Source: Paenibacillus psychroresistens (GTDB taxonomy: Bacteria; Bacillota; Bacilli; Paenibacillales; NBRC-103111). From it: 64,000 nt of DNA. Positions 33,813 through 44,323 of this stretch are shown one piece after another. The stretch's first letter is position 1. The number at the start of each line of letters is the position of its first letter. Made by a program: the position numbers and the translations under genes. The notes under the pieces were generated by a model, which made no database searches, was not told the origin of the DNA, and saw nothing but the letters and a program-made list of their open reading frames with translations. The stretch is from assembly GCF_009728935.1 (NCBI RefSeq), contig NZ_CP034235.1, forward strand, positions 3,138,001 to 3,202,000, given 5' to 3'.

Positions 33813-36800
33813 ATGATGAAGAAGAAATTATCAGTTATTATGATTTTTATGCTTTTGTTTCAATTTGTTTCAGGAATATTTGCTACATCTGTTGGGGCAA
33901 CAATTAATCCTAATACTTCTACCGGAATAACTGTTTTTACGCATGTATATGGTGAAACTGTATTAGGTCGAGATTCGATAGTTTATGTCACTACAAAAAA
34001 TGAATCTGCTGCCTGGGCATTTAATGTCGGGATCGAAGTTGTGCTAGATGATGGATTGCAAATAAGTGATTCTCAAGCGCCAGCTCCAACAAGCAAGACA
34101 GGCAATTCTTTAGAAAAGCAAACAGCTTACTGGCAGGACATTAAGGATCTTGCTCCTGGAGAATCATTTGAGTTCCCTGTAAAAGTGAATTCATTGGAGA
34201 AATACAGAATACTTTCCAGCAAAGGATATGTACCTTTTAAAGCTGTACCTGAATTTGTTGTAAATGTTCACGCTAGTAAATTTCCACGTATTCTAAATGA
34301 TCCGCCAAATGAAGTCAGTGCTACTACGACTCAAATCTTAAAAATCATGCCTTTTTCAATAATAGTGACGAACCCTAGCAAGCAGCTTAAGGGAGCTAGC
34401 GGATCTGTAGAGGTACAATCATCACACCCGAGTGAGTGGGGGGCAGGGAATTATGAATACAATATAGTGAATAATACTCGATTTGAGACAAAATTCAATT
34501 CATTGACAAGTTTATTGGGTGGAAGTCTAGAAGCGTATAACTTTACGGATACACAACCTACAACAGTTAATAAGATGGAAACAAATAATAAACGTTCTAG
34601 CCAATGGGTAAATTTGTATGTGCCTGAGAATAGCGATAAATCACTAAAGTTTAAAGCAGCGTTTTTAAATAATGATACGGTGGATAGTGATACGGACAAT
34701 GATGGAGCTATTCTTACTCATGGCGCAACAGTCTCGAATACAATTCAATATAATGCAACTGTTGATAATATAAACTTTATTAGTAATGCAGATATTCCAA
34801 GTGCTAATATCGAGTACAACTCTACTCCGATGGATATTATTATAGATAAATCAGTAATTCAAACTTCAACACATTATGCAGATACTTTGGAGTATACGTT
34901 GACCATAACAACAAATGAATACTATCAAGCGGATACTGTTGTTGTAACAGATATCATTGGCGATGGACAATCTTTTGGCAGCTATGTACTTCAGACTGGC
35001 TTAATAGATGCAACTAATCCTGCTCCAGCACCTAATCCTGTTGCAGCTAAAGCTAGTGATGGAACTACAACATTTACTTGGAATATTGGTACAATGCTGC
35101 CTAAGAAATCGGTCACGTTGCATTATACAACTACGGTCGATAATACTTGGGCTGGCGCTCCATATGCACCCAATTCAATATATGCAGGAGATAACATTCA
35201 CAACTGGTCAAAAGTAACTGCGCATACGGTTCCATCAGGCATAGTAAGCGACAGTGACTCGACATCAGTTCCAATTGCAGTTCCAAAAATTACTGAAGAA
35301 ATAACAAGTGTCGCAGATGCAGCATTTGTTACTCCTATTACTAGTGAATTGGCAAAAGCAACTGTTGGCGATAAAGTGAATTTTAGAATAACTTATGATG
35401 CATCGAATGTCGATGCCAAACAGCATGAAGTTGTCGTATATGATTACCTTCCGTTAGGCACATTGCCAGATAATGCAGCAGTACTAGCAGGAAATGGAGA
35501 AGATGATGTAGCTGATTTAGTAGGATTGGACTTGAATCTCGTTAAGCCTGAATACATTGCCGATCTGCATGCTTTAGTTTGGACACTTGATGACGTGGAT
35601 GAGTTGATGACACTTTCAGTAGATGTACCCGTTGTTGTCATCGATGCTACTGATTATGTGAAGCTTGATAAAAGTGAGCAAAACTTAGTCGTATTATCCT
35701 ACAAAAACTCGCCTGGACGAATCAAGAGTGAACGAGATACCGTGAAATTGCAATACGTGGAGCCCTATATTGAGCTAAGTCGTAAGATTAATACAACTAT
35801 AGTTGATTCGAGTTCAGTTACAGTAAATGGTGGACAGAGTGTATTAGTTTCGGTTTATTTAACTAATAACTCAACTACTTCAACTGCTTTTAATGTAAAA
35901 TTTATTGATACATTGCCTCCTGAATTGGAGAATCCATCTAGTGTTAGTGATGGATCAACGCCAAACCTTAACAATATTGCTTTTAATGAGATTCCGTCTA
36001 TTGCTCCTGGTCAGACCATTACATTTAGTTACAGAGCAACTGTTATCAATCCAATCGGTGTAAGCAAGGAAATAAGTGAAAGCTCGAAATGGGACTATTA
36101 TAGTCAATCCGGCCATAAAGGAAGGCATTATATCGATCCCACGGATCCAAGCAATATCACAAGAGAAACCTTACATGTAACAATGAAAACGGAGGACGTT
36201 GCAATTACAAAAACGGTTGTAGATTCAACATCTCCAACTTTTGGTGATAGTGATGTTCAAGTTGGAGATAAGGTTGTCTATAAAATTATCGTTACTGTCC
36301 CAAAGAATGAAGTGATGTATGATGCGTTTATTACAGATGATATTCCAGCTGGACAGACCTTACTGAATGTGTATGCAGTAAATCAATATATACCATCCAG
36401 TCATTCTGGAACACCATTGTCCAATACGACATATTCCCAATCCGGAGCTGCAAACACATCGGAAATAGTAAGGATTCCACAATATGGCGCGTCTCTTCCG
36501 CAAACACTTGGGGTTAGCGCCTCAACACCAACTTATACTTATTTTATCGAAACCAAGGTTGTTCGCATCACAGATGATTCGGATCAAGAAACTCAGAAAT
36601 CCAAAGCACAAATACATTGGAAAGATCAGATTTCGGGTGGAGATCCACGGAGTAAAGAATCCTCCAACGCTCAGGTTATTGTATCTAAACCAAATTTAAA
36701 AGCGACAATTACTCCTCTTAATGCCGATATGGAAAAAGGAGAAACGCAAACGATTATATTTAAGTTGGAAAACATTGGAACAAGTGAAGCTTATGATTTT

Positions 36801-39800
36801 GTACCAACGATAAAATTGCCTGCAGGGTTTAAAGTAGCTGATTTAGCTAGTACATCTCCTTTATTGGAAGATTCTGATGTCTCTGGAAATATCGATGACG
36901 GTTTTACACTTACTTATGATATTCAAAATTTAGCAAAAGCAGCAAGCACTACCTTTTCATTCCCGCTAATGCTAGAACAAGTGAAGGGTTCAGGCTCGAG
37001 CCATCATGTAAATGGAGCGTCGGGAGTCTACTATTCGACTCATTCAGCATTTGTTAATAACAGCACGGATGAGAATGAGAAATTTCCTACTGCTCCTGCA
37101 TCAAGCACAATTAAAGTACCTGGACTTCAATTGACTAATAAGATCATTGGCACAAGCAATGGAATAAGCCCGGGGGATTTAACACAGATTCGCCCAGGAG
37201 ATTTGCTTGATTATGAGTTAGAAGTAATCATTCCAGATGGAACTAATGCTTACAATCTAATTGTTGAGGACACTTTGCCATCGCTTGAAAAGTTCGATTT
37301 AATAGGGACCGACTTAGATGGCTCAACACAAACTGTTTCCTCAACAACCTATAAATATACCTTTATTGGGGAAATTGACGCATCAGGGTCAGAGAAGAAG
37401 AAAACAATTGTTTTACATTTAAGGGCCAAAACAGATGGTTCTTTTGCAAACGACACTGAAAATGCAACTAGCTCGGCTACTGCTAAATGGGAGACGGCAC
37501 TTTCAGGAGGTAATCTTTTGACAACAAGTCCTGAAAAAACCAACACAATAGCTGTGATTCGCCCTATACTCAGTATTAGTGCAACTCCAGTTATAGGCAA
37601 TCCACAATTTGCAAGTAACAACAAAACGATAAACATACAGTATCTGCTTACTAATACAGGAGCAGGAAAAGCATATGGAACGAATGTAGAAGTTCCCATT
37701 TTACCTGGGCTGTCTGTTGTTGAGAGCACAATTAAATCAGCGGGTACAGCTAGCGGCAGTTTAATTGAAGCAACTGGAGGATCAGGCGGGAAAGTAGTTT
37801 GGAACAATCTCACTGTCAACGGAAATAACAGCACACTCGTATTATCATTTGATGTGGAGTTGTCGGCTAATTCTCCAGTGCAAGGCGCGGGTATTACAGA
37901 GCTTGATCTGATAGCTGCATTGAAACAATATAAATCAATTGCTACCATTTCAGGAGATCAACATGCTAAAACATATATGCCTAATGAACATGCTACTCAT
38001 ACTTTAACTGTAGCTCCGCTTACTCTTGATGTAACGGTGACAGCAAACACATACATGCCAGGTAATACAACGAAAGTACGTCCAGGCGATCAACTGACCT
38101 ATAGGATCGACTTAAATACGACAGATAACAGTACCGTTTATCATCCTATTTTAAATTTGACAGGCTTAGTAGATCAAGTAATTATCAGTGTGAAACAAGG
38201 CAACACTACAATTCCACTAACTGAGAATATTGGTTATATCTTATCAGTTCCTGTAATTGGTGATTCACCAATCTCAGATGACTCTAAATTGACTGTGGTA
38301 ACAAGGGTTAATACGAATACGAACTATAGTAATCCACACGATACTTCCTTTAAGCCGACAATTAGCTATAAAACTGCAGACACGAATGATAGCGATAAGC
38401 TAGCAACGGTTTCGCAATTGGTACAAACTGTTGTTGAACCTGTGTTGACACTAGAAATCACTCAAGATAAGCCTGATCTTTCCACTCCAGGTGAGGAAGT
38501 TACTTATACTGTCACTGTTGGTAATGCTTCAGGGAATAGTGATGCTTTTAACGCTAATCTAGATCTAAGTGTTTCTTCAAAGATTTACTTGTCACATGTA
38601 GCTTTGGCAGAAGTCAATGATATCGTTACTTCAAATAGTGGTCCTACAGGAAACGGAACAATCCATTGGATAATTGGATCTATTCCTAAAGGCAATTCAG
38701 CAATTCTGAAATTCAAAGCTGCTGCTAAAGATGCAACAACAGTAACGACGGCTATTTATGGTGAAGCCAAATTAAAGGAATATTATTCAATTCCAGGCTC
38801 TGTACTACCAGGAGATGGAGGGAAGAAGTATACATCGTTACTTACGAATACAGCAACCGGGGTAGTAAAAGGTACACATGCATTAGATCTTACTCATACC
38901 TATTCGATCACTGCGGGCAAATCACAAGAATTTCCGCATACATTGAAAAACAATGGTGCAGGTAGAGATACTTTCACCTTATCGCTTCAAAATGGGATCT
39001 ATCCTACAGATTTGTTTGCAGGGACGGATATGGTCAATCCAATTGCCAAGGGCAAACTGGATGAAGGCGTTTGGAAATGGGAGATACTTAACCTAGGTTA
39101 TAGCAGTAATGGAAACAGTACTGGCGAAATTGTTGTTGATCTCGCAGCTGGAGCTATTATAACGCTGAAACTTGTTGTGAATGTACCTGTTACAACTCAA
39201 TATGATAATCTTGCTAATACGACTGTTCTACAAGCTGTCAGCAAATACCATATATCGCCGATAAGTGTTGAATCTGTCAATGACACTCTTACCGTAACAG
39301 GTACTCCATTAGACGGTTGGGTCGGTAATCAACTGCCATTAGGACCTCTCGCGCCAAGAATTCATAACCCAGCAACAAGCAATGATTGGATGCTTCCTGT
39401 ATTTGGGCAATATGATTCAATGACCCTGCAAGCTGTAAGTGCTGTTAACGTTAAAGCAGTAGTAGCCATTTATACGGTTAACTCGGAAGTAGTTGAAACA
39501 AAATTAACACTGGTTAATCCTAATTTTGTTGATGTGGGATATAAACAATGGACAGGTGTCTCGCGTCTGCCATTCTCAATAACAACCGGAACATATGGCA
39601 CTATTTATAAAGCATACGATGCTGTAGCTGTTCCAAGAGTAGAATTGGAAACAGACACATATAATGACGAAGCTTTAAGTGTTGGCGGCAATAATAAGTT
39701 TAAATTACGCCAGAGCTTAACGGTTGAAGGAACTATAACGGATTTGAGTACGCATAACAATCTTGCAGGAGCAAAGGTTGTACTGTATGATCCGCTCAAT

Positions 39801-42386
39801 AAAGTGGTTGTGGCTACTCTTCTTGAAACAACCAGCAATGGACATTATAGTTTTTCCAATATAAATGTTGGAGAATATGAGCTACTTGTAATAAAATCGG
39901 GATATTCTCAAACAACGAAACGTTTCTATGCTTTACCGGAAGATGACACATCGAATACTGTAATTGTCGATGCAGCACTCTCGCCATATAAGATCACAAT
40001 GACAGCAAACCCTTCGACAATACTTGGAGATGGCGTTTCGCAAAGTATACTGACTGCGATCGTTTCTGATAATGAGGGGAATGCGCTTGATGGTGTTACA
40101 GTTACATTTACAGCCCCTAAAGGTACCTTCTCTTCAACAAGTAATGGAACGTTTGTTGCAGCTTCCATAAGTGCTATAACGGATGAACACGGGATTGCGC
40201 ATGTACAATTCAAATCAGATATAATTGCTGGAACTGCATCTGTTCGATTCCCAGTTAATGCAGATGTATCTGACCCAATAAATAATTTGTATGCTAATGG
40301 ACAGATCATCGTCACGTTTGATCCTGGAGCAATTGTCGGTATTGTTACTGAAACTTTAAAAGACGAGAGTGGCAATCTTATCTCTAAGCCAGTTAAAGGA
40401 GCAATTGTTACGGTTTCGAAAAAAGAAGGCAATGAAGTAATATTCTCTGCCACAATGACTACAGCTGAAAATGGAGCTTATAAAATCGCTATACCAGTAG
40501 GTAACACGGATTACGATGTCGTTATCACGAAACCAATACTGGTAGGGACTCAAACAAAAATGGTAGATTTTCCACAAGTAGCCCATGCTGGAGCGATTAT
40601 TGCCGGAATCTATAAGGAATTCCCTGCTGAGAAAACAGGAAGTGGCTTATTAATTTTCAAAACGCAATCCGGAGAAGAAACATTGCTTGAAGTTGCTCTC
40701 GCGCAAAGAATACAAGGGTATTTAATTAAAGTAATCGATCCGTCATTGCCACAAGAAGTTCCGATTCCAGTGACAATTAACGATAACGGGACATTCAATG
40801 CACCGAACCTGGATCCGGGAACTTATCAATTTGCAATCACATATAAGGATGAAAACGCACATGAATTGATTTTAGGAAGTAAGTTACCGACGATAGTTAT
40901 CGGTAACAATGGAGCTTTAATTGGAGAAATGAACATAGCTCTTGGATTAATCGATCCTTATGGTACAGTAACAGATATAGATACTGGATTACCAATTGCT
41001 GGAGCGCATGTTACGCTATTTTATGCCAATACTCCAAGGAATCTTGCGAATGTAACAACTCCACCCGTAGGACAAACTGAATCGCCAATACCGGGTACCT
41101 TAGTTCATGTACCGCAGATTCTTTCATTTGCTCCATTTGATAACTTAAGCCCAGAGCAAATTACTTTGATTGACGGACAATATGCTTGGATGGTTTATGA
41201 CCATACAGACTATTATGTCGAAACTACTAAACCAGGGTATTACTCCAATACGAGTGGAACTCTTAGTGTAGACGGTGCAATCGTTAAATATGACCCTAAG
41301 CTGAAAAGAATTCCATCACCGGCAGCACAGCAGGAAGACGCAGTCGCTCCAGTCGCTCCAATCGTTCAAACCCAAGCAGACTTAGCTGTACAGCTTCTAA
41401 GTGATAATGCTGCTTATCCTGAGGAAGGCATCGTTACATTTACAATCAATTATCTGAATAAATCAGATGTGATTGTTAAAGGTGTTACAGTTAAGGCTCA
41501 AATTCCACAATATACAGATATATTAGAAGCAGCAGATGGAAAAGTTACAGGCTCTGAGATCACTTGGAAAATTGGCGATCTAGCACCTAAAGCATCAGGA
41601 ACGATTGTTTACAAAGTAAAAGTTAAAGCTAATTCATTGCCACAAGCTGAAGTTAAAGTAACAAATGAAGCTACCATAGCTTCAACTGATACTTTAGTGA
41701 ATCTTGAAGATGATAAATCACCACTAAGTATCTTGTTATTCACATCACGTTTTGGTGATCAAGGACATGAGCGTTACATTAAGGGTTATCCAGATGGTAA
41801 CTTTAAACCTAATCGTGCGATTACACGTGCTGAAATTGCAGCTATCTTCTCACGAATTATGGATTTACAGAGCACAGTAACAGGTGAGAAATTCTATACA
41901 GATATTACAGCAACCTTCTGGGCTAAAGAATACATTGAGACAGCAACAAGAGTTGGGTTGTTCACAGGCTATGAGAATGGCGGCTTCAGACCAGATGCTC
42001 CAATTACACGTGCCGAGTTAAGCACGGTTATCTTCAGATATTTGAAACTTACAGATCGTGCTCCAATCAAGCTAGACTTTACGGATATTGAAACACACTG
42101 GGCGAAGAATGCCATCGAAGAGATTTTCCGTTATCACATTATTACAGGATACCCGGATAAAACCTTCCGTCCTGGAGCAGATATGATTCGTACTGAGGCT
42201 GTTACGATGATCAACCGATTGTTGAATCGTGGTCCATTGTATGGAGCTGAAGTAAGCTTTCCAGATGTTAATGCTACACACTGGGCATTTGGTCAGGTTG
42301 AGGAAAGTGCCATTACTCACGAGTACAAACGTTTTGATAATGGTTCTGAGCAGATGACTAAATATATTCCTGAGCCGCTTTGGTAG
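33813..42386 (+). CDS. Giant SLH-anchored surface protein with DUF11-like repeats
   Basis: A 2,857-residue exported protein. A signal peptide (MMKKKLSVIMIFMLLFQF, ending near VGA) is followed by roughly 1,900 residues of serial DUF11/CARDB-like domains with recurring patterns such as VGDKVNFRITYDA, VGDKVVYKIIVTVP and RPGDLLDYELEVIIP. Next come a carboxypeptidase regulatory-like domain (about 1970-2055), a Big_1 immunoglobulin-like domain (about 2059-2160; GVSQSILTAIVSDNEGN), further carboxypeptidase-regulatory-like domains, one last DUF11 domain (about 2520-2620) and three SLH repeats with a partial fourth (2646-2857; ITRAEIAAIFSRIM, ITRAELSTVIFRYL, IRTEAVTMINRLL). SLH repeats bind pyruvylated wall polymer, so this is a long surface fibre or adhesin. 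Ligand unknown. Confidence 0.93.
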   Translation: MMKKKLSVIMIFMLLFQFVSGIFATSVGATINPNTSTGITVFTHVYGETVLGRDSIVYVTTKNESAAWAFNVGIEVVLDDGLQISDSQAPAPTSKTGNSLEKQTAYWQDIKDLAPGESFEFPVKVNSLEKYRILSSKGYVPFKAVPEFVVNVHASKFPRILNDPPNEVSATTTQILKIMPFSIIVTNPSKQLKGASGSVEVQSSHPSEWGAGNYEYNIVNNTRFETKFNSLTSLLGGSLEAYNFTDTQPTTVNKMETNNKRSSQWVNLYVPENSDKSLKFKAAFLNNDTVDSDTDNDGAILTHGATVSNTIQYNATVDNINFISNADIPSANIEYNSTPMDIIIDKSVIQTSTHYADTLEYTLTITTNEYYQADTVVVTDIIGDGQSFGSYVLQTGLIDATNPAPAPNPVAAKASDGTTTFTWNIGTMLPKKSVTLHYTTTVDNTWAGAPYAPNSIYAGDNIHNWSKVTAHTVPSGIVSDSDSTSVPIAVPKITEEITSVADAAFVTPITSELAKATVGDKVNFRITYDASNVDAKQHEVVVYDYLPLGTLPDNAAVLAGNGEDDVADLVGLDLNLVKPEYIADLHALVWTLDDVDELMTLSVDVPVVVIDATDYVKLDKSEQNLVVLSYKNSPGRIKSERDTVKLQYVEPYIELSRKINTTIVDSSSVTVNGGQSVLVSVYLTNNSTTSTAFNVKFIDTLPPELENPSSVSDGSTPNLNNIAFNEIPSIAPGQTITFSYRATVINPIGVSKEISESSKWDYYSQSGHKGRHYIDPTDPSNITRETLHVTMKTEDVAITKTVVDSTSPTFGDSDVQVGDKVVYKIIVTVPKNEVMYDAFITDDIPAGQTLLNVYAVNQYIPSSHSGTPLSNTTYSQSGAANTSEIVRIPQYGASLPQTLGVSASTPTYTYFIETKVVRITDDSDQETQKSKAQIHWKDQISGGDPRSKESSNAQVIVSKPNLKATITPLNADMEKGETQTIIFKLENIGTSEAYDFVPTIKLPAGFKVADLASTSPLLEDSDVSGNIDDGFTLTYDIQNLAKAASTTFSFPLMLEQVKGSGSSHHVNGASGVYYSTHSAFVNNSTDENEKFPTAPASSTIKVPGLQLTNKIIGTSNGISPGDLTQIRPGDLLDYELEVIIPDGTNAYNLIVEDTLPSLEKFDLIGTDLDGSTQTVSSTTYKYTFIGEIDASGSEKKKTIVLHLRAKTDGSFANDTENATSSATAKWETALSGGNLLTTSPEKTNTIAVIRPILSISATPVIGNPQFASNNKTINIQYLLTNTGAGKAYGTNVEVPILPGLSVVESTIKSAGTASGSLIEATGGSGGKVVWNNLTVNGNNSTLVLSFDVELSANSPVQGAGITELDLIAALKQYKSIATISGDQHAKTYMPNEHATHTLTVAPLTLDVTVTANTYMPGNTTKVRPGDQLTYRIDLNTTDNSTVYHPILNLTGLVDQVIISVKQGNTTIPLTENIGYILSVPVIGDSPISDDSKLTVVTRVNTNTNYSNPHDTSFKPTISYKTADTNDSDKLATVSQLVQTVVEPVLTLEITQDKPDLSTPGEEVTYTVTVGNASGNSDAFNANLDLSVSSKIYLSHVALAEVNDIVTSNSGPTGNGTIHWIIGSIPKGNSAILKFKAAAKDATTVTTAIYGEAKLKEYYSIPGSVLPGDGGKKYTSLLTNTATGVVKGTHALDLTHTYSITAGKSQEFPHTLKNNGAGRDTFTLSLQNGIYPTDLFAGTDMVNPIAKGKLDEGVWKWEILNLGYSSNGNSTGEIVVDLAAGAIITLKLVVNVPVTTQYDNLANTTVLQAVSKYHISPISVESVNDTLTVTGTPLDGWVGNQLPLGPLAPRIHNPATSNDWMLPVFGQYDSMTLQAVSAVNVKAVVAIYTVNSEVVETKLTLVNPNFVDVGYKQWTGVSRLPFSITTGTYGTIYKAYDAVAVPRVELETDTYNDEALSVGGNNKFKLRQSLTVEGTITDLSTHNNLAGAKVVLYDPLNKVVVATLLETTSNGHYSFSNINVGEYELLVIKSGYSQTTKRFYALPEDDTSNTVIVDAALSPYKITMTANPSTILGDGVSQSILTAIVSDNEGNALDGVTVTFTAPKGTFSSTSNGTFVAASISAITDEHGIAHVQFKSDIIAGTASVRFPVNADVSDPINNLYANGQIIVTFDPGAIVGIVTETLKDESGNLISKPVKGAIVTVSKKEGNEVIFSATMTTAENGAYKIAIPVGNTDYDVVITKPILVGTQTKMVDFPQVAHAGAIIAGIYKEFPAEKTGSGLLIFKTQSGEETLLEVALAQRIQGYLIKVIDPSLPQEVPIPVTINDNGTFNAPNLDPGTYQFAITYKDENAHELILGSKLPTIVIGNNGALIGEMNIALGLIDPYGTVTDIDTGLPIAGAHVTLFYANTPRNLANVTTPPVGQTESPIPGTLVHVPQILSFAPFDNLSPEQITLIDGQYAWMVYDHTDYYVETTKPGYYSNTSGTLSVDGAIVKYDPKLKRIPSPAAQQEDAVAPVAPIVQTQADLAVQLLSDNAAYPEEGIVTFTINYLNKSDVIVKGVTVKAQIPQYTDILEAADGKVTGSEITWKIGDLAPKASGTIVYKVKVKANSLPQAEVKVTNEATIASTDTLVNLEDDKSPLSILLFTSRFGDQGHERYIKGYPDGNFKPNRAITRAEIAAIFSRIMDLQSTVTGEKFYTDITATFWAKEYIETATRVGLFTGYENGGFRPDAPITRAELSTVIFRYLKLTDRAPIKLDFTDIETHWAKNAIEEIFRYHIITGYPDKTFRPGADMIRTEAVTMINRLLNRGPLYGAEVSFPDVNATHWAFGQVEESAITHEYKRFDNGSEQMTKYIPEPLW

Positions 42387-42411
42387 AATTAAAGTAAAAG
42401 TATAACTTAAA

Positions 42412-42453
42412 GCCTGAATTCACTTAGAAATTTAAGTGAATTCAGGCCTTTCT
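42412..42453. terminator. Bidirectional terminator between SLH and aldo/keto reductase genes
   Basis: GCCTGAATTCACTTA and TAAGTGAATTCAGGC form a perfect 15-bp stem with a 6-nt loop, followed by CTTTCTATTT. Confidence 0.88.
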
Positions 42454-42521
42454 ATTTCTCATACAGAGGATATTCTTGAAAATAAGTTTGAAAGCTCTTT
42501 TCTTTTTACACTCACTCGTTA

Positions 42522-43550
42522 TTAGTTGCGTTTAGCAATTTTTCCAGCGAATTGACCATGAAGGGCATGTTGAAACTGATCCAATTCCAGAAAATCATGC
42601 GGGAATCCCAGAGAGATACTACTGGCTTTGGCTAACAAATCCATTTGTTCAGGTGTCAACTCGAAGGTTAGGCAGTTTAAATTATCTTTGATCTGCTTTT
42701 CCGTTCTTGCCCCGATAATCGGGATCGGCGTCCCATCCTGCTGCCTGATCCAATTGAGGGCTATTTGGGCAGGAGCTCTGCCAATCTCTTGAGCAATGCT
42801 TTCGACCGTTTCCAGAATGGAGCGGTTTCTTTCCGAAAGACTTTCCCCAATAAAATCAACCCGTTTCGAGTCCTGAGGTCTGCCTCCTTTATATTTGCCG
42901 GACAAGATACCGCCACCTAACGGGGCCCAGGCGGTTACCCCAATGTCCAATGCTTTTGCCATGGGGATTAACTCGCGCTCCGCCTCCCTTTGAACCAAGC
43001 TATACGACACCTGCAATCCGGTAAATGGGGTCCAACCGCGCAATTCCGCCATTGTATTGGCTTTTGCGACAATCCACGCCGGAGTATCGGAGATGCCGAT
43101 GTAGAGGATTTTTCCAGCTCGTACCTGGTCATCCAATGCTCGCATAACCTCTTCAACAGGTGTCATAAAATCCCATGCGTGCAGCCAATACATATCAATA
43201 TAATCGGTTTTCAACCGTTTCAAGCTTGCGTCTAGAGACTGAACTAGGTTTTTGCGGTGATTTCCTCCACCGTTCGGGTCCTTCGGGTTCATGGTCAGTG
43301 AATATTTCGTGGCGATGACAAGTTTCTCTCGTTCTGATGCGATAAATTCCCCAAGGAATTCTTCGCTCTCGCCTCCCGTATATTGATTGGCTGTGTCAAT
43401 CAGATTTCCTCCTGCCTCAACATAAGTGTCAAAGATTTTTCTGCTTTCCGTTTTATCTGCTCCCCATCCCCAGCTATCTCCGAATGTCATCGTACCCAAA
43501 GCGATGTCCGAGACCCTTAAGCCACTTTTGCCTAGTAATTTGTATTCCAT
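42522..43550 (-). CDS. Aldo/keto reductase
   Basis: A 342-residue NADPH-dependent reductase with the (beta/alpha)8 family marks: LALGTMTFG, the catalytic Asp/Tyr in NLIDTANQYTGGESEEFLGE, Lys in LVIATKYSL, YIDMYWLHAWD with the catalytic His, and the C-terminal IPIIGARTEKQIKDN coenzyme loop. It most resembles the YhdN/general-stress type that reduces small aldehydes and ketones. It is divergent from a MerR-family gene, and its promoter has a 19-bp spacer with a palindrome, so the MerR protein is probably its activator. Confidence 0.93.
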   Translation of the reverse strand: MEYKLLGKSGLRVSDIALGTMTFGDSWGWGADKTESRKIFDTYVEAGGNLIDTANQYTGGESEEFLGEFIASEREKLVIATKYSLTMNPKDPNGGGNHRKNLVQSLDASLKRLKTDYIDMYWLHAWDFMTPVEEVMRALDDQVRAGKILYIGISDTPAWIVAKANTMAELRGWTPFTGLQVSYSLVQREAERELIPMAKALDIGVTAWAPLGGGILSGKYKGGRPQDSKRVDFIGESLSERNRSILETVESIAQEIGRAPAQIALNWIRQQDGTPIPIIGARTEKQIKDNLNCLTFELTPEQMDLLAKASSISLGFPHDFLELDQFQHALHGQFAGKIAKRN

Positions 43551-43599
43551 TTGACTTCACTTCCCTTTCAATTTTTAAATCTCCTCTCGTACAATTCAA

Positions 43600-43630
43600 A
43601 TCCTACACCCTAAAGTTCACTTTAGGTCAA
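43600..43630 (-). promoter_or_regulatory. MerR-type promoter and operator of the aldo/keto reductase gene
   Basis: On the minus strand, -35 TTGACC (43630-43625) and -10 TAGGAT (43605-43600) are 19 bp apart, the over-long spacer typical of MerR-activated promoters. The spacer region contains CCTAAAG-TTCA-CTTTAGG on the plus strand (43609-43626), a perfect 7-4-7 inverted repeat similar in form to the CTTAAAG-N4-CTTTAAG site of AdhR-type MerR regulators. Confidence 0.8.
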
Positions 43631-43772
43631 GCGATTATTTTTAAATTCTGTTTAGCGTAAAAGTGTTTATCGATATAAGTTCCAATCTTGGTTTATTGTT
43701 GTCTATGGAGTATATTCTAAATAATAAAGAACAACATGTTTCGATTAATTCATTAACGGGAGGTGGATCACA

Positions 43773-44213
43773 TTGAGAATGAACGAGGAATTAACAATCG
43801 GCCAGGTGGCAGAAAAGACGGGTTTGTCCATCCCTACCATAAGATATTATGAAAAAGAAGGTATTCTGCCGTTCATCAAAAGAAACGAAAGTGGAATACG
43901 TATTTTTGAATATGAGGATATCCAGTGGATCAATCTTCTTAACTGTCTTCGCAATACGGGTATGCCAATAGCTCAGCTTAAAGATTATGCGGATCTTACT
44001 TTACTAGGCGACCAAACTGGTGAAAAACGTTTGGGAATTCTTGAGAAACAAAAAGAAAAGATAGAAGAACAAGTGAATACATTGAAGTCTCACATCGATC
44101 TGCTCAATCTTCAAATGGAGTGGTACCCTAGATTAAAAAAAGAAAATGTTCAATTTGATCAAGCAATGAAAGCGTGGTTAAAGGAAGGTAAGTTACCATC
44201 TGACCAAGAGTAA
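43773..44213 (+). CDS. MerR-family regulator of the AdhR-like group
   Basis: A 146-residue regulator with the MerR winged helix at the N-terminus (LTIGQVAEKTGLSIPTIRYYEKEGILP, then RIFEYEDIQWINLLNCLRNTGMPI) and a long dimerisation coiled coil (about 85-115). No cysteine cluster for metals is visible, so it belongs to the electrophile- or redox-linked group. TTG at 43773 has a 6-nt gap from GGGAGGTGG; the ATG at 43779 is the alternative. Divergent from the reductase gene. Confidence 0.9.
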   Translation: MRMNEELTIGQVAEKTGLSIPTIRYYEKEGILPFIKRNESGIRIFEYEDIQWINLLNCLRNTGMPIAQLKDYADLTLLGDQTGEKRLGILEKQKEKIEEQVNTLKSHIDLLNLQMEWYPRLKKENVQFDQAMKAWLKEGKLPSDQE

Positions 44214-44256
44214 ACTCTAATACTTTTTTATCTTTTAACACCTATATCATCCTCGT

Positions 44257-44285
44257 TTGGACACCCCATAAACGTGTGATATAAT
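44257..44285 (+). promoter_or_regulatory. Sigma-A-type promoter of msrAB
   Basis: TTGGAC (44257-44262) and TATAAT (44280-44285) with a 17-bp spacer, 38 bp before the start codon. Confidence 0.75.
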
Positions 44286-44323
44286 AAAGGTAGTTTTTGG
44301 ACCAATTGAAGGAGTGATTAAAC

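Noticed and set aside
37349..37948. 199-residue minus-strand ORF
   Set aside because: It lies wholly inside the SLH protein gene, lacks a ribosome site and encodes a low-complexity Ser/Val/Leu-rich product typical of an antisense shadow.
39926..40453. 175-residue minus-strand ORF
   Set aside because: Antisense to the Big_1 region of the SLH gene; no ribosome site and no recognisable domain.
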